The notes beneath the pieces were generated by a model that was given only the letters and a program-made list of their open reading frames with translations, was not told where the DNA came from and did not search any database. Position numbers and translations under genes: made by a program. A stretch of DNA of 64,000 nucleotides, taken from assembly GCA_016785225.1 (NCBI GenBank), contig JAFBJZ010000635.1:3439501-3503500 (forward strand). The letters run 5' to 3'. The DNA is from Psettodes erumei (Eukaryota; Chordata; Actinopteri; Pleuronectiformes; Psettodidae). Below are positions 12,816 through 26,235 of the stretch, piece after piece; the first letter of the stretch is position 1, and every line of letters starts with the position of its first letter.

Positions 12816-14639
12816 TTTTAAAGTTTGTCGTGCACAGATGGGTAGGTTACACCTGGCATTTCTCACCAACACACACGTGTTGAATGTATTTCTCTTCTCA
12901 CAACACTTTTACAAAACTTTTTTTTGAATACCTAAAAATCAGCCTTGTTTTCTGTTTTACGTGCTCGCAGTCTTCTTCACTGCCTTTTCTGTTTTTTTTG
13001 GCACTTTACTGCCACCGACTGTCAGTCAGCTGCAAAAAATATGAATTGTGTCGCCCAGACAAAATGGGGACCAAATTGCCAAAACATTGCTCCATAGCAC
13101 AACCGGTCGTCAAAACCTCCACAGGGTCTAATTATCTGTCCATTATCTGAGTGATTGTTTCAGTTGTACACCAGTGATTTCACAAGCTGCAGTATCTGAT
13201 TGTCAAAGTCAAATACAGAACAAAAGCATCCAGCAGACTGGGAACAGCATACATGAATGTCCACGTGCTTTTAGCTGCATTATTATTATTATATGTCAAG
13301 TACATTTCAATCCTGTAAAACCGCACTTTCATACATTAGTGAAAAAACCAAACAGTTGTTGGAATGTAGGAAAGATGGATTGAGAAATTGAAGCCCCCTC
13401 ATTACGTTTTGGGAGATGTTTGGCAGTAATGTATATTTATTAAATCAGCTGTATATCTGTGTGACGTGATCCTGCTATTATCTGTTAAAAACATTCCCTA
13501 ACATCTATAGCCTCCAGCTCGGAGCCATTATAAAGCTGTTCAGCATACAGTGTCACAATGTTCTGTTTTGCATATGGCTTCCACAACTCCATCATCACTT
13601 GAGCCACCTGTCAGCTGAGCACCATCAGCATCTGAACTTGGCTCACAAATAACCCCTCTCATTCACTGGGGATATGACAGATGCATGCTTTAATGTTGAT
13701 GCTGACGCATAGTTGTCATGCAGAGTTTCGCCTTTTCGGTGTTCAATACTGACTGAAAAAACTCGGGAGAAAAGTAAGAGAGCCCAGTGGTGTTATGGTG
13801 AGTGATTTAGGATGACGGCGCTAAGACTCGCTCTATTTCTTCTATTTTTTTTTTTTAAATGAGAGCTTTTCTTTTGTGCCACCCTTTAGAGTTGGGGTTT
13901 AATTGTCAGGAAGGGGATAGATTTATTTCCCCATAAATTACACAGGTTTTCTGTGGAAGGACCCAGAGCATAATGTAATCTACACATGTGCACACGTGCA
14001 CTGTGAGGGTGTGGATGTTGTTGCTGCTCTATTTCTCCTTGCTCCGTTCAGCAGTTTTTACATTTTAAATAGCAGATTTACGTTTCTTGCTGTGACTTTA
14101 ATTTAGTGGTGTAAAAAAAACACTGAATGCAAAATCTTTCATATTGACACAAGAAACTCCCTTTACCAAAAAGTTGAAATTCTTTTCTCTACTTTGATCA
14201 CAATTTAATCTTTTCAAACTATGCAGGATGACCACGGCTCCACCCGACCAGTTCTTTGATTAAGGTGCGAAGAGCATCAGTAAGTGATGAGACAGTGATA
14301 GAAGAGACACTCTGCACGCTTGGATCTGTGCAGTGTTTTCACTTTATTTTCCTCAGTTTTCTGAGAATGTGACTATTAATCTTTGCCTGCCCGTTCACTG
14401 TTGAGTAATGTGTCTTCTGATGAAGGTTTGATGGACCTAAAGCTCAGAAAATAAAGGGAAAACACAGCATAGATCTAAGCGTGTGAAAATCTCATCTATC
14501 ACCAAAGAAGAGCTATGAATTAAGCGCAGAAATCCAAAGCAAACTTAGTGTTTCATCATGTCTAAATGTGGACATGGAATTCGTCTCATCAAGTGACTCA
14601 CTCTCTCCTGTTACGAAAGAAGCGTTTATCCCTCGGCAT

Positions 14640-14765
14640 TTTCAGCGCTCGATTCAGAATCTGCACAAAATTTACAACATTTCCCAGTAATTACAGCAAA
14701 GAGAGCAAGAGGCTTGATTGATGCTCCATATGAAACTGAATTGCGGAAGTTTTGCCAGGGTTTTT
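14640..14765. promoter_or_regulatory. Candidate conserved non-coding element with homeodomain and PBX/HOX-like sites
   Basis: TAATTA at 14688-14693 and TGATTGAT at 14715-14722 (PBX/HOX-like) lie in repeat-free DNA of balanced composition. The open minus frame at 14626-14898 has no recognisable protein family. Confidence 0.28.
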
Positions 14766-16254
14766 GGAATATCCTCTCTTCCTTTTTTTTTCCTGCAAAT
14801 TGGTTTTCCTCCCTGACCCTACAGAGTCGCCACTCTGCATCATGAGGAAGCTTCTGCAGGGAGCCATAACAGCCGCCAAAGGCCTTTAAATCCTCCATTT
14901 GATGGCTTGAGGATTCGGCAGGAGGATTTGAAAGGGATGAAGAGAAGAAAATTGCACATCCTTAAGAAAACAAAGAGCATTTCCTCTCCTGCGTCAGGAT
15001 GAAAAAGGGAAAAAAAAAAAAAATAGAAATACATACTAATTCATCATTGGCTTTTACTGCTCCTTGATGGTCCATAACTCACTCTGACCATGATTCCCTT
15101 TTCCCCTTCATACTGTTGAATTCACAGTCCACTACGCCATGTTTTAATGATCTTATTATAGGCAATTCTACATTGTCCTATAAAAGGTTAACACTTTGAA
15201 CTGTGATCCATGGTATGACTAACATATTTTATAATATCTTGTGAATTATACAGTAATGGAATAATGGAGAAAAGAGCCTGAAAGTCGTTGAAATGGAGAG
15301 AATGAGGAAATTGCGTACAGCCTGAAGTGACTCGTCCTAAAATCCCAAAATGATGACTCTGGTCTTCATCTTCTCATATTAACCCAGTGGATGGAGGTTT
15401 TATCAAAGTTGTTGTTTTGTTTTTTTGATCGCAGTTCAGTGCAGCTGACAGACATGATATATGAGTGCGTGTTGTAACCTGTCTCGAGGCAACATTTAAG
15501 CACCGCTGCCATATGGCAACTCAATTTTGGAAGCGCTGCTTCAGTGGATTCCTGAAAGTTGTCTGGTACTATCATTGCTCATCTTACAGACAGTGGAGTG
15601 CATCTTCCCCCAACCACTATTCCTTATGGACGGTATGGAATTGACTGAATAGACAGGCAGAGTAGCAGATAGATAAATAGATGACAGATACATAAATGCA
15701 TACATACATTATATTCATACTCTGTCTACAGGCTTTAGTATTTATATTTTAAAACCTTAGCAAGAGGTTGAACCATAAATCAAAATCTGAAACAATGGTA
15801 GCATTTACAGCCACTTTCGTAGAGATGAACTTCACTGGCAGTATCCTTTGGAAACTGGAGCCATAAATTTTATTACTATTAAATGTTTCTAAAGGGAGTT
15901 GACAAATAGTTGAATGGAGTTGATTTTCCCCTCCTGCTCTTGGCACGGCTGTGGGGAGGAAAATTCCCTGTCTGAAAAGAAAAAACTACGCTCACATTAG
16001 TGCTGCCAATCCATTCATCCTGATGCTGTTTGAGTGTAATTTAAGCCTTTTTAAAACGCCTGCTGAAAATACAATGTGCTTAAAGGCAGTTGTGAGCATT
16101 TTATGAGCACAATAAAATTGTCACTGCATATGGATTAGCTGGACTTTGATATACGGGCATGACGGTCGTCATGTTCATTGGTGTTTACAGCTGAGCGTTA
16201 ATATGTCTGCTTCTGAAGGAGTAACTGTAGTTTGAGATTATCTGGATTTGGTCC

Positions 16255-16340
16255 TCCTTGGCATTAATCACAATCTCTGATTAAAAACACCCATATCCCT
16301 AAATAAATATTTGGATTAATCATCCCTGATCAGAATACGG
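16255..16340. promoter_or_regulatory. Candidate element rich in bicoid/OTX-type GATTA sites
   Basis: GATTA or TAATC cores recur: GCATTAATCACAATC, CTGATTAAAAAC and TTGGATTAATCATCC within about 75 bp. OTX/PITX-class homeodomains prefer GGATTA. Confidence 0.25.
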
Positions 16341-18659
16341 ATGGAGATCTTTAAGTATCAAGTTTGCTGAACTCTTACCCCAAACAGGGACCGTCCCATC
16401 ATAGTCTAGTTACTGTAACAAGGCAAGGTGCATCTGTTTGCATATGATGAACCAGCGGGGCTTATACTCATTAATATTGTTTTGAGGGTGGTGTCTTTGG
16501 ACTGGGCAGTGTTTTGGCCCACTCCAATTTAGCCTGCTAACCATTTTACTACCCATAGCAGTAGCCAAGCTGCCTAACGAGGGTCACAACAATGTCATTT
16601 ATACATTATACATTTCTACATACATTGGAGCCACAATAGTAAAATTACAACCAGTAGTCGTAGTAGTAGTAGAAGAAATCCAGGTGTAAACAGGTGAATT
16701 TGGATCTGGACGTACAGCTTTGTCAGCTTCAGTTGTTATGCCCACTGTGTTTTTATGTAAACGAATGGTGTGTTTGTTTGAGAAATGCATAATTGCGTTT
16801 GAGGTCACTGAAAGGACAAGCACTCATAATTCATACAGATCAAAACATCAAGAATCTGGGAATAGCCTTAACATCGTCCTGCCGTCAGCCCTGTACTCAT
16901 CTAACCACAAGATGATTTTGTGCAGACAGACTTTTCCTACCATCGCTTTGGGTCAATGTGATTTACACACATGTTTACTGATGTCTTTCAGATGGTCCCT
17001 CTCACTGGTTATTGTCTTCTACTATTAGTTCCCAGATGAATCACCAGTGGACAAATTGGGGGACGTCCCTGCGGAACTGCGATATTTATTGAGGTTACGC
17101 ACCACTGTGGACCTCTCCATTGGCTTCCCAATGTAATGAGGGAAAAACAGATGGTCCGCGGTCATGGCATGTTTGGACATTGAAACACTGGGGTTTCATG
17201 GTGCTTTTTATGCTTTTCTGAACATTTGGTTTACATCTTGTTCAGAGATTATGGCAGGCCTCCTTTTGTCCTTTTAGGACGTTAAATATATATTGCCACA
17301 ATGTTATTTTGATCTTTTGTTAGATTTCAGGATCCCTCCTGTTCTGTGAGACCCCTCAATCATGATCTATTGACCCCCTGCAAAATCGCTGAGATATATA
17401 ACATCCTCCTGAAGATATATAAGTAGATACTTTGCTCTTTCATGCACTGAAGTTGCTGACTCTCAATTGTTTTTGGGTTGAAATTCCTCATACCAAAGCA
17501 ATTCACTATTTCTTAGTTTATACTGCAGTTTCTTTTCAATTCCCTGTTCTATTAGCCAGCTGGTAATACTCCAGCATGTTTATTTTAATAGGGTAAAAAT
17601 AAATGAACTGCAATGATTAAAGCAGATATGTAAATATTGTTTCGTGCAATTCATGGTGCAGGGAGCCCCACTGATTACCTTTAAGTAAAGAATAATGAAG
17701 TCAGCTAACATGACAATGAAACTATTCTATTGATGCATTTGTGCACAGGTCTGCTTTGCAGTTGTCTCTTCATAACTGTACTGTGCATTTCACCTTTTCA
17801 TGAGCCAGTCCATGTGATACAGAAACGTTCATGCCGCCTTCATGAATTAAAATGAGCCTTTTTATGGGCAACGTTTCAGAAAGCAAGTCATACACGTGTA
17901 AGCGACTTGCTGGAAATTGCCAGTTTAGATAAATAAAACTTGCCTGCAACAGTTTATTTCCTGACTTTTATCTATTACACTGGCAGTTGGACTTTAAGTA
18001 GATGATTCCATAAACCATTCAGTGATGTTTTGGATACCATCTACACACTACTACACCAGTATTCATCTTAACAGGAAAAGCACTTGAAGTGCAGCAGATG
18101 GTGGAGGTTTTATCCCCTTAACAGACACACCCTGATAGTGATTACTAACCTACAGCAGGACTGCCTTAGAAACACAATAACAGAGCTGGAAAGAACCTCT
18201 CGTGCCTCAGAGACCTGTTGAAAGCATGGCATATCATTTTTATGACATAAAACTTTTTCCTAAAAGTTTTTACTTCCATGCTTTTTTTTCTGAATGCATG
18301 TTTCTCTCCAACAACAAGAGTACCATGTAAATTGGAGCAGTTGAAAAAAGTGAAAAGGAATGGGCAGAGGAGAGGGAAACACGCTGACTGGAGCGTCTTG
18401 AAATGCTGATACCGGAGCTCTGTTCAAATCTTGAAAACATATGGAAAACCCTTTGAAGCGCACTGGGAGCAGCTGAGGCGGCTGCAGAACTTCTTATTGT
18501 TTACCTTTCAACCCCCAACCTCCTTCCTCCAAATAAAAAGGTAAAATGTTAAAGCTTACAGGGGTGCACATCGGCTCAGGTCATTATACCCAGCTAAGTG
18601 AAGACTTCCTAGTTGACCAACCCCCTCCCCCCAGGAGTATCTCCTGTATGGTTTAAAAT

Positions 18660-18775
18660 GTTCCCAGGTACTTTCTCCCAATTAAATGCAAATTGGCCTG
18701 AAACCCCAGAAACCTCTGTCACCTGGCAGGGTTATCTAAAAAACAGCCCGTTCTGTAACATGTAAGGCAAGCTTT
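18660..18775. promoter_or_regulatory. Candidate element with a perfect POU octamer
   Basis: ATGCAAAT at 18686-18693 is a perfect octamer, preceded by AATTAA and followed by CACCTGGCAG (E-box CACCTG) and GGTTATCT (GATA in reverse). The DNA is unique and repeat-free. Confidence 0.25.
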
Positions 18776-21755
18776 TAGTCACAATGAATTATGTTTTCAA
18801 AAGTGAGCAATTGTTATTTCGTCGTTACAGCTTCCTCTCGGGCTAAATTTAAACCGAATGCCTGTGCCATTATATTGTGTGGCTGGGAGATGACCCTCAA
18901 GAGAGAAACACTACGGGTGAGAGGCCTGGATGTATTTATCTTTCAGTTTTTCACCTGTCTTCAGATACCGTTTCCTTTTTAAGTTGAGCAGGAGGGATTT
19001 ACTGGGCTGCTTCCTTCCGGGACCCAGTGGAATACAACATTAAACTGCAGGGAGGAGAGAAAACCTGTAGTGCACTAAAATAAAGTTATGTCAAAACCAT
19101 TCTGCTCTTCCTGTAGTCTTTCCTCAACCTTGCAAGTATCCTCCAAGGGCCTGAGAACATTACAAGCCATTCACTTTATATGAATGGGCACTAACAGACT
19201 TTTTCGCCATTTTGATATGTCTAAATTCTGCAGGCATATCCTGTGGTCCATCAGGCACAGCCTTAGTTTCAATTTACTGTCTCCCGGTGGGCCCCTGTCT
19301 TCCTATTTCATGTGGAAATTGTATAGAGTTTTTATCCCTGTGCACATTCAGCTGCTTCAGAGCTGGGGAGCATTGTTTTTCACTGGGGAGATGTACAAGC
19401 TAACATTTTAAGGTTTGGAAAGATTGGCAAATCATTGACAAATAGCAAGGCGGGGACTTGGACTGGATATTCCACACACTCCTCTGTCCAGCGCTGACCT
19501 CTCCTCAGCCTGATAAGTCAAAGGATAAATAAATGATATATCACTATTCAGCTGTAATCGAACAGAAGTCTGCAAAAGTCTTTGAAAGAGGAAGTACAGC
19601 ACCTGTATTTTTATTAGGGCAGGCTTGCCTTATACCACTCAATAAAGTTTAGACGCTGTCGGGGGAATCATTTCTGATGATCTTTAGAACAGCAGTGCGC
19701 CTTACTTCACACAAATTTGGCCCGAAAGGATTGTATCTGGAAGAAATGTTTGAAAATGATGTCAGTGAAAAGAATGAATTTGATAGGGCAATTAGGTATA
19801 GTTATTTTATTTCATAGAAATTCTCTGCAGTGGCCCTTTTAATGAAAATAACCCTCCATTTACTTTGAAATGTGTTAACCATAACAAATGTGTTAACCAC
19901 TATGGTTGTAGGAAGTGGAATGTATCGTGAACATTCACAGATTTCTCTAGAAGGACTCCAGTGACTTGATGAGTTCAACACACCCATATCTCTCACTGTG
20001 GTCGGCCTTTTCTTCTGGTGTAATGGCAGAAAGACGCAAAAGCTACGTAAAAGACATCAAAAAATGGGGCATAGAATAGCATCACATCCAACCCACACTA
20101 GACCCCATGTCTGGTCTGGAAATACTTAACATCATTTTTTCATGGAGTACGTGATCGTTTGATTAATACTTTGAGTATACAGTTTGCAGCAGCGCGTGGA
20201 GACGAAAGCCTGGAATGACTTTAACCACAATACTGTGTGCTGCAGTTTAGCAATTAGTAAACAAGCTTGGTGCGACGGCAATCTGTGTTTTCCAGCTATA
20301 ATTAGTAAGTCAATATGCACGCTAACATTTTAGCATGTTGACTGCTGCAAACTGTACAGCTACAGTGCAGTGTCATGTCCTTTGCAGGGTTGCAAATGAC
20401 ATGACACAATTTTGCACCTTAGGAAAATTACCCAGAAATTATGTAACATAATGTCGCAGCACCCCTCTGGCCCAATATTCTTTGCATGCTTCCCTTTACT
20501 GCTTCGTGGTAAAAGCACATATTGTCACCTGACTTCCTGTTTTTCTCATGTAATAATTACTATGGTTACTAAAGTTTTTGAAGCAGGCATTTTGTTTGAT
20601 TTTTTTCTTCTTCTTTGCACTATTTATTTTCTGTTAAGTGATACAATTGGAGCGCAGCGCAGTGACAAATCCAGCCTTCAGGGCCAGCTTCCAGTTTGTG
20701 GCCAGTTGTAGTAATCATATCTGCTACAGCTGCCACTTAATCAGAGATCTTGAGGACAAATAGATTCCTGGAAGTGAACAGGCCACTGTGGCAGCTTTTG
20801 CCAAGTGACAGCTCTGTTGCCAGTGGTATAAAGGACATCTATTCGGAGACTGTTTTTATATTTGAGAATCATCATATATAGTGCAAATGCAGGATGCCTC
20901 TCAAGGCCAAAAGAGCAAAGGATAGTCATTTACTTTATTAGGAAAAGTCCTTTGATCAGAATATATTGAATCTCATGGTCATTTTGTTAAATTTTGCACC
21001 AACTGAGATGTTGGTGACATGTTATGTCCTTATCGTGTCCGTGATATCTTAATAACACAGACCTACAAGCTACCAAAGACATACAGAATTAGTCCAACAG
21101 CTTTTAGAGATGACCTCACATCATCTTATTACATACCAGCCGTGTTTCCCCCTGCACATCCATGTCAGATCCTTTTCAGCAATTAGCCTTGAACTAGGAA
21201 AGACGATCAGCTCTGGTTTCCCTTTGCTGCGTCCCTCGTCGTCTTGGACTACTTTGAATCTTTTTCCCCTGCGTCCTAATTAAGACCTTAATGCTACCTC
21301 CCACGGGGATCTGGATGCCCCGCTCCCACCCACCACATTCCCTCTGTAGCCATCAAAACTGTTATGATAATAGTCAGCTTTGCACAGGTGCAAATTGCTT
21401 ACGTTTAGTCTACATTTGCTCTCAATCACGGGTGATCATCAAAGCTTAAAGCTCCTTGACTCAAGCATTTTGCTTGCAAGTGGAAAATCTGCTTGGATGT
21501 TGGATGTGAAAGTGACACTTGTTTGAGCAAATTAGTTATTTCCCTGACCACTGAAAACTGTAGAGAGCTGTTACTGCTGCCTTTTCGACCACCATCCTTA
21601 GTCAGCACAGTTTTTAAGCACCAAAACTAGATTTTCTTTTAAAGCGGAACGCACTTGTCATCACGAACCTCAACACTTTCTCATGACTTTTTTTTTTCAG
21701 ACCACGTACAGCAATAAATCCACGTACTTATTCCATTAAACCTCTCCTTGACCTT

Positions 21756-22270
21756 CTAACTATTGAGTTGGGTCAGTGCCACATAATGTGTATAAGCTAC
21801 CCGGGGCAATTACAAAGACCTGGGATTGAAAGAGAGCTGTCATTAGGATGTGCTTTCACATACCAGCCTGCAGAGTTTGGCTGCAGGCCAGGCTGGCAAA
21901 TGGGACCGGCACAGCAAGGAGAGTCAGGGGCCAGGCCAGGGGCCGTGGGGGATAATTAGACAGTTTTATCCCAGCTTGTTGATATAAATGTGGCCGGCTT
22001 AGCCCCCTACGCCCTTGCTCCGTGGTAATGATCATGTCTAACAGGTGGCAGGCAAACAGACGGGGGCATGAAATGGATACCTCGCTTCCTGGCCGCGTCT
22101 CAGTTTTTTTGTTTTTTCTTTGTTTTGTTTTGTTTTCAGGCCCAATCGGAGCCGCGCTCTCCTCCATTGTGGTCGCGTTCAGATTGTTGATACGGAGGAG
22201 TGTTGCATATTTGTCACCATCTCATCACATTCTAGCTAATCTCAACCTCCCCCGGGAACCTTGCGCTGAG
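21756..22270. promoter_or_regulatory. Large candidate conserved non-coding block
   Basis: About 500 bp of high-complexity DNA of moderate GC. It includes GATAATTAGA and TTTTATCCC (GATA/homeodomain) at about 21950-21970, GTTGATATAAATG, a G/C-rich stretch, and CCATTGTGGTC (SOX/RUNX-like) at about 22164. A T-rich interruption lies at 22105-22135. The overlapping ORFs on both strands have no recognisable domain. Confidence 0.35.
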
Positions 22271-25200
22271 GGGCCAGCCTCGCGGAGGGCAAGGGAAAAC
22301 ACATCGACGCATTTAACTCGAGTGGGTTTTAGAGTATGATGCAAAAGAAAGTTGACACTCCTCTTAAATTGAGACACACTGTTGGTGAAAATGTTTACAT
22401 TTTTTTCTTCCTGGTGTAGTCTTTGGAACAGCCTGCTCTTGTATTCCATTTCGTGACTGACGTGCATGAAAGCTCTTTTATCTAATAGAGAAAACATCTT
22501 CATGGAGCCATGGAAACAAATTCCTTCGACTCCTTTCCTCCCATTTCACCTTCATTCGGGATCTCCAAGAAGTGTTTTGGAGTTACAAGCCTCTGGATTG
22601 AGTCATCTCTGACATCAGGGGCTGAGCACAGCTCTGCACATCCAAATCTCCTGTATCCTGTGCAAAGGGGGGGTGGGGATGGGGGGGGCTGTGCTGTTGA
22701 GGTATGCATGTGAAGAGGCATTGGAGACCACTCAACTCCAGGCTCCTGATTCACTGTCATATAATGGATCATTTGGGGCAAAAAGAACCAGAAAAAATGA
22801 TGCATGTATTGAAATTTACTACCTTCCCAGAAATGTGCGGAACAGATCCGGGCCAGTGGACAATGCTCATTTTCTCCAACAAATGCCCTTTTAATTTGGA
22901 CGGTCTGTTGAGCAGAAATGTGTGATTATCTAGATTTCTGTGTGGATGGCTGATTTGTTGATGGTCTGTCCTGTGACCAAGGAGAATATACAGTAAAACA
23001 TCCAGAAGGCTCTTAGTGCCCTGGCTCGGTTTGCGGTCGCTTGTGTCCAGCTGATTGCCGAGGCAAAGCTCCAGATTTAGGAGCTTGATCCTCTCTGGCC
23101 GAGCTGCAGCGCTGGGTTTTGTTATAATTTTCACCTAGCAAGTTGTTTTTAACGTTCACCCCAACCTTAACCCTAATCTTACGCTCATCAGAGGCTTAAA
23201 GCCTAACCCTAGCTTTAAATAGAGTTGAATAAACAAGTTTTATGATTGCAAATTTTAAAAGATATAGCTTTTTTTCCCCCCTTCTTTGTGGTTTGGCCGA
23301 GCAAAGTGAAAACCGATTTAGGGTGTTTTGTGGGGGAGTTGGGCTTTCACTGTGTTGCCTGACGTGACGTCCTCAGACGTTTGGGTCACTCCGCCTGTTG
23401 GTGGTGAGGGTTTGGTATTTTTGTAAGAATTACCATGTGCTCAAATCTCAGATTTGAGTGATATATGGATGTAGAAACATGTTGAAAAGCAGTCAGAGGG
23501 GAAAGAAGACGGGGGAGCAGACAACAGGCTGCCCACTGGTGGAGACTCCTACTGGCAACGCACTCGGGGTTCATTATCAACAATCTATATTTGTTTGATT
23601 GGCCACCACAGCTGACAGCAGGTCATCCACCTCTTCTGAGACAACAAGAGTTGTGACAGAGTCTCTCATTAATAGACTACAGCTCTGCGCAGTATTTTTA
23701 GTGTCGCGCCGCAAACGTTGGGACATTTTCCTCACCTTGTTGCTCCTGGAAAAGCATCTTTTGCTCCCGCTCATGTGTTCGCCGTTCCGGAGGGATCTGG
23801 GCCCATTGCGGCGGTGGCGGACCCGGTTCAGCGGCTCCAGGTCACGGCGGCTCCATAACAGCCGCCGTGAAGCTCCATTGCACTGCACATTGAGCGTCCT
23901 ATCTAACATTTGTGTTTTGAAGCATTGAGCTTAAGTGGTGCAAACAAACCCTGGGATCGCATCGTGGATTTTTGTGTGAAATGAAATGAAGCAAATAACT
24001 CGTCTTTTAGATCACGCTTTTGCATTTTACAAAGCTTTATACAATGTTTTGGTTTGGCTTACACTGATGTTACTTTTAGTATTTAATCATGCTTCATTTG
24101 GATTATTTAGATTCTTCCACAGCACCTGCACCTTTTGGCATTCAATATCTTTAGAAAATCAAGTTAGAAGGAATGAGAACTTACATTTGTTTGAATTAAT
24201 GTGAACAGCTCGTGTTGTGGTAATGTATCTGCAGGCATTTGTGTTTTGAGGTCAGCAGACAGCTTCCTCTTTATCCATGCATTATCATCTATAGTGAACA
24301 CGACATGTGTCCACACTAGAGGAACAGGGCATGCCATGGATTAGAGTGCATTTTAAGGACTCCCGTATATGACTTTTTTTTTGCATGTTGATGCAGTAAT
24401 TTGCATTTCAAATTAAAAGCAAGAGCCCGAGCACAGGCTAAACATTCCCACACTTCTTTGTGTCACATCCAAGTGGACATGGGCTTTGTCCACACGGTGT
24501 GTGTGGTAGAAAGAAGGAGAAAAATATTTTAGGGTGGGTGCTCAAATGCATTTTCCTTACTTTACTCAACAGTAGCAGTTGTTTGCACAGGACAGTGCAC
24601 AATAATTCATAATGGCATTTTAAATGCAGCGATCTGCACATGTGGGAGTGAACTAACAGCTAATTTGCACTGGAAGTTCAACCTTTAATCAGACGGAGCG
24701 TGACACAAAATCCAGCGAGAGCAGTAAAATCCATAAAATGTGAAGTGTAAATGTCTTTTCATACTTGTTTGACAAAATAGTGAAGTCATTTATACTTCAT
24801 CATGTAAACCAATCAACCTGCAGTTGATTCAGCCGCTGATGATGTGTCGGCCTCCACAAATGCATACACAGAATTTTCCTACAAACCCGCCGGTGTCTGA
24901 ACCTCTCCTGGGCGCCTTTTTTTTCTTTCTTTCTTCTTTTTTCAGCCAAGCACTCCATTTCTCCATATGTTTGTTTCTTCTCTCTTTTTTCAGCACTCCT
25001 CTGTGTTTGCTGAAATCTCTCTGACTCAAAGGTGGCAAATAGAATTCCCACTGGGGCAACAAGCAAAAGGTCTAAATTTGTCTCTTTGTCTTTGTGTCTG
25101 AATCCCGTCCAAAAGCTCTGACGTCTTGGGCCTCTGAAGAATATTGCCCTGTCATTGTCTGAAGCTGCTGGCTGAGATGGTTATTTTAAGCGGAGACACA

Positions 25201-25884
25201 TGTACACATGCATCCGTGTACCTCTGTCTTCATTATTAACCATTAACCATCCACTAACCCACAGTGTTTTAGCATTTTCTTGCCAGCTTTTACATCCTCG
25301 CTTCACTGTGACCCTACGACTACTCTGATAATTAATACTTCCAGTCACTAATTGAGGACACGTTCAGTACAGTACATCCTGCTTGTCAAAGTATGAGGAT
25401 TTACTGCTTTCCTCTGCTGTAAAATTATACTTCTTTGTGTTTTGGACCCGGCAGTCGGACAACAAGCAACATGAAGACTTGACCTTTGGCAGCCCTAATT
25501 GACATTTGGACTTTATTGATGGTATGAAAGGAGCTCTGCGTTGATTATAGGGAAATAATGACAAGCCTGTATTTCAAATGTTTTTTTCATTTTAAGTTAT
25601 TGTTAGAAACTTCCAGGACCCATATCTGCTTACCAGGGGAATCCATGGTGTCCTGTATGGAATTTATATTTCCCAACGATATCGGCCAAATATAACAGCT
25701 TAAATGTGAAATGCAAAGTAAAAAGATTTTCTTACAAAATGACAGCTTTTGTAGTCCTGACCCCAATGATGAGAAGCTTTGCTCTCATCTAAAGCGTCTA
25801 AATGCAGAACTCAGCCCTCATAACCGAACCCTAACTAGAGGCGTCTTACTTTGCAGGCCGACTTTTACTGAGTCGTCCAACCCT
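22271..25884. other. Intergenic, no gene seen
   Basis: Unique DNA. A CpG-rich patch at 23600-23900 is listed separately. A CCTTAACCCTAATCTTA-like word at 23160-23220 is too short to be a telomeric tract. Confidence 0.65.
23600..23900. other. CpG-rich patch
   Basis: CpG clusters such as GTGTCGCGCCGC and GGCGGTGGCGGACC stand out from AT-rich flanks. It is open in one frame on each strand for about 110 codons (23577-23909 minus, 23599-23928 plus), but neither translation resembles a known family. It could be an orphan CpG island or an ancient retro-copy; it is unresolved. Confidence 0.3.
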
Positions 25885-26235
25885 GAATGTTGAAGCCAAT
25901 AAGAGGTCAAGGCCCCATCGACGCAGCTGTCGCGGACGCAGTGCCGTCCTCGGCGATACCTCGCCTCGCGTGTTCGTTTCAAACTGTGTTGTGCGCAGTT
26001 GACCCACGTGTGCTTAAAATACAGCACATTAGCGTGTCTGCAGTGGGAAGGGTCCTTGTGGAGAGGCTCTATTATTACGGCCATTATTATACTTCATCAA
26101 CATCCAAAGGCCAAACTGGAGATGTTGTTTCATCCACTCAGGGAGAGCGAATCACCGCGCCTTCGGCCAAAAGGAGGTTAACAAAGACAGGAAGATTAAA
26201 TAATACATCCATCACATTCTGAGAGGCCGGGGGCC
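25885..26235. promoter_or_regulatory. Candidate conserved non-coding block with nuclear-receptor and HOX/CDX-like sites
   Basis: GAGGTCAAGG near 25903 (AGGTCA half site), CCCACGTGTG at about 26001, and TTATTACGGCC with CATTATTATAC near 26072-26092 (posterior HOX/CDX-like). High CpG without repeats. Confidence 0.28.

Larger units (their letters stand above)
12816..21755. other. Intergenic desert, no gene seen
   Basis: About 9 kb of mostly unique AT-rich DNA without a convincing exon. It contains motif-dense blocks listed separately (14640-14760, 16255-16340, 18660-18775) and short homopolymer runs only. Confidence 0.7.

Noticed and set aside
23155..23220. Telomere-like CCTTAACCCTAATC and CCTAACCCTAG words
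   Set aside because: Only isolated, imperfect units, not a tandem telomeric array.
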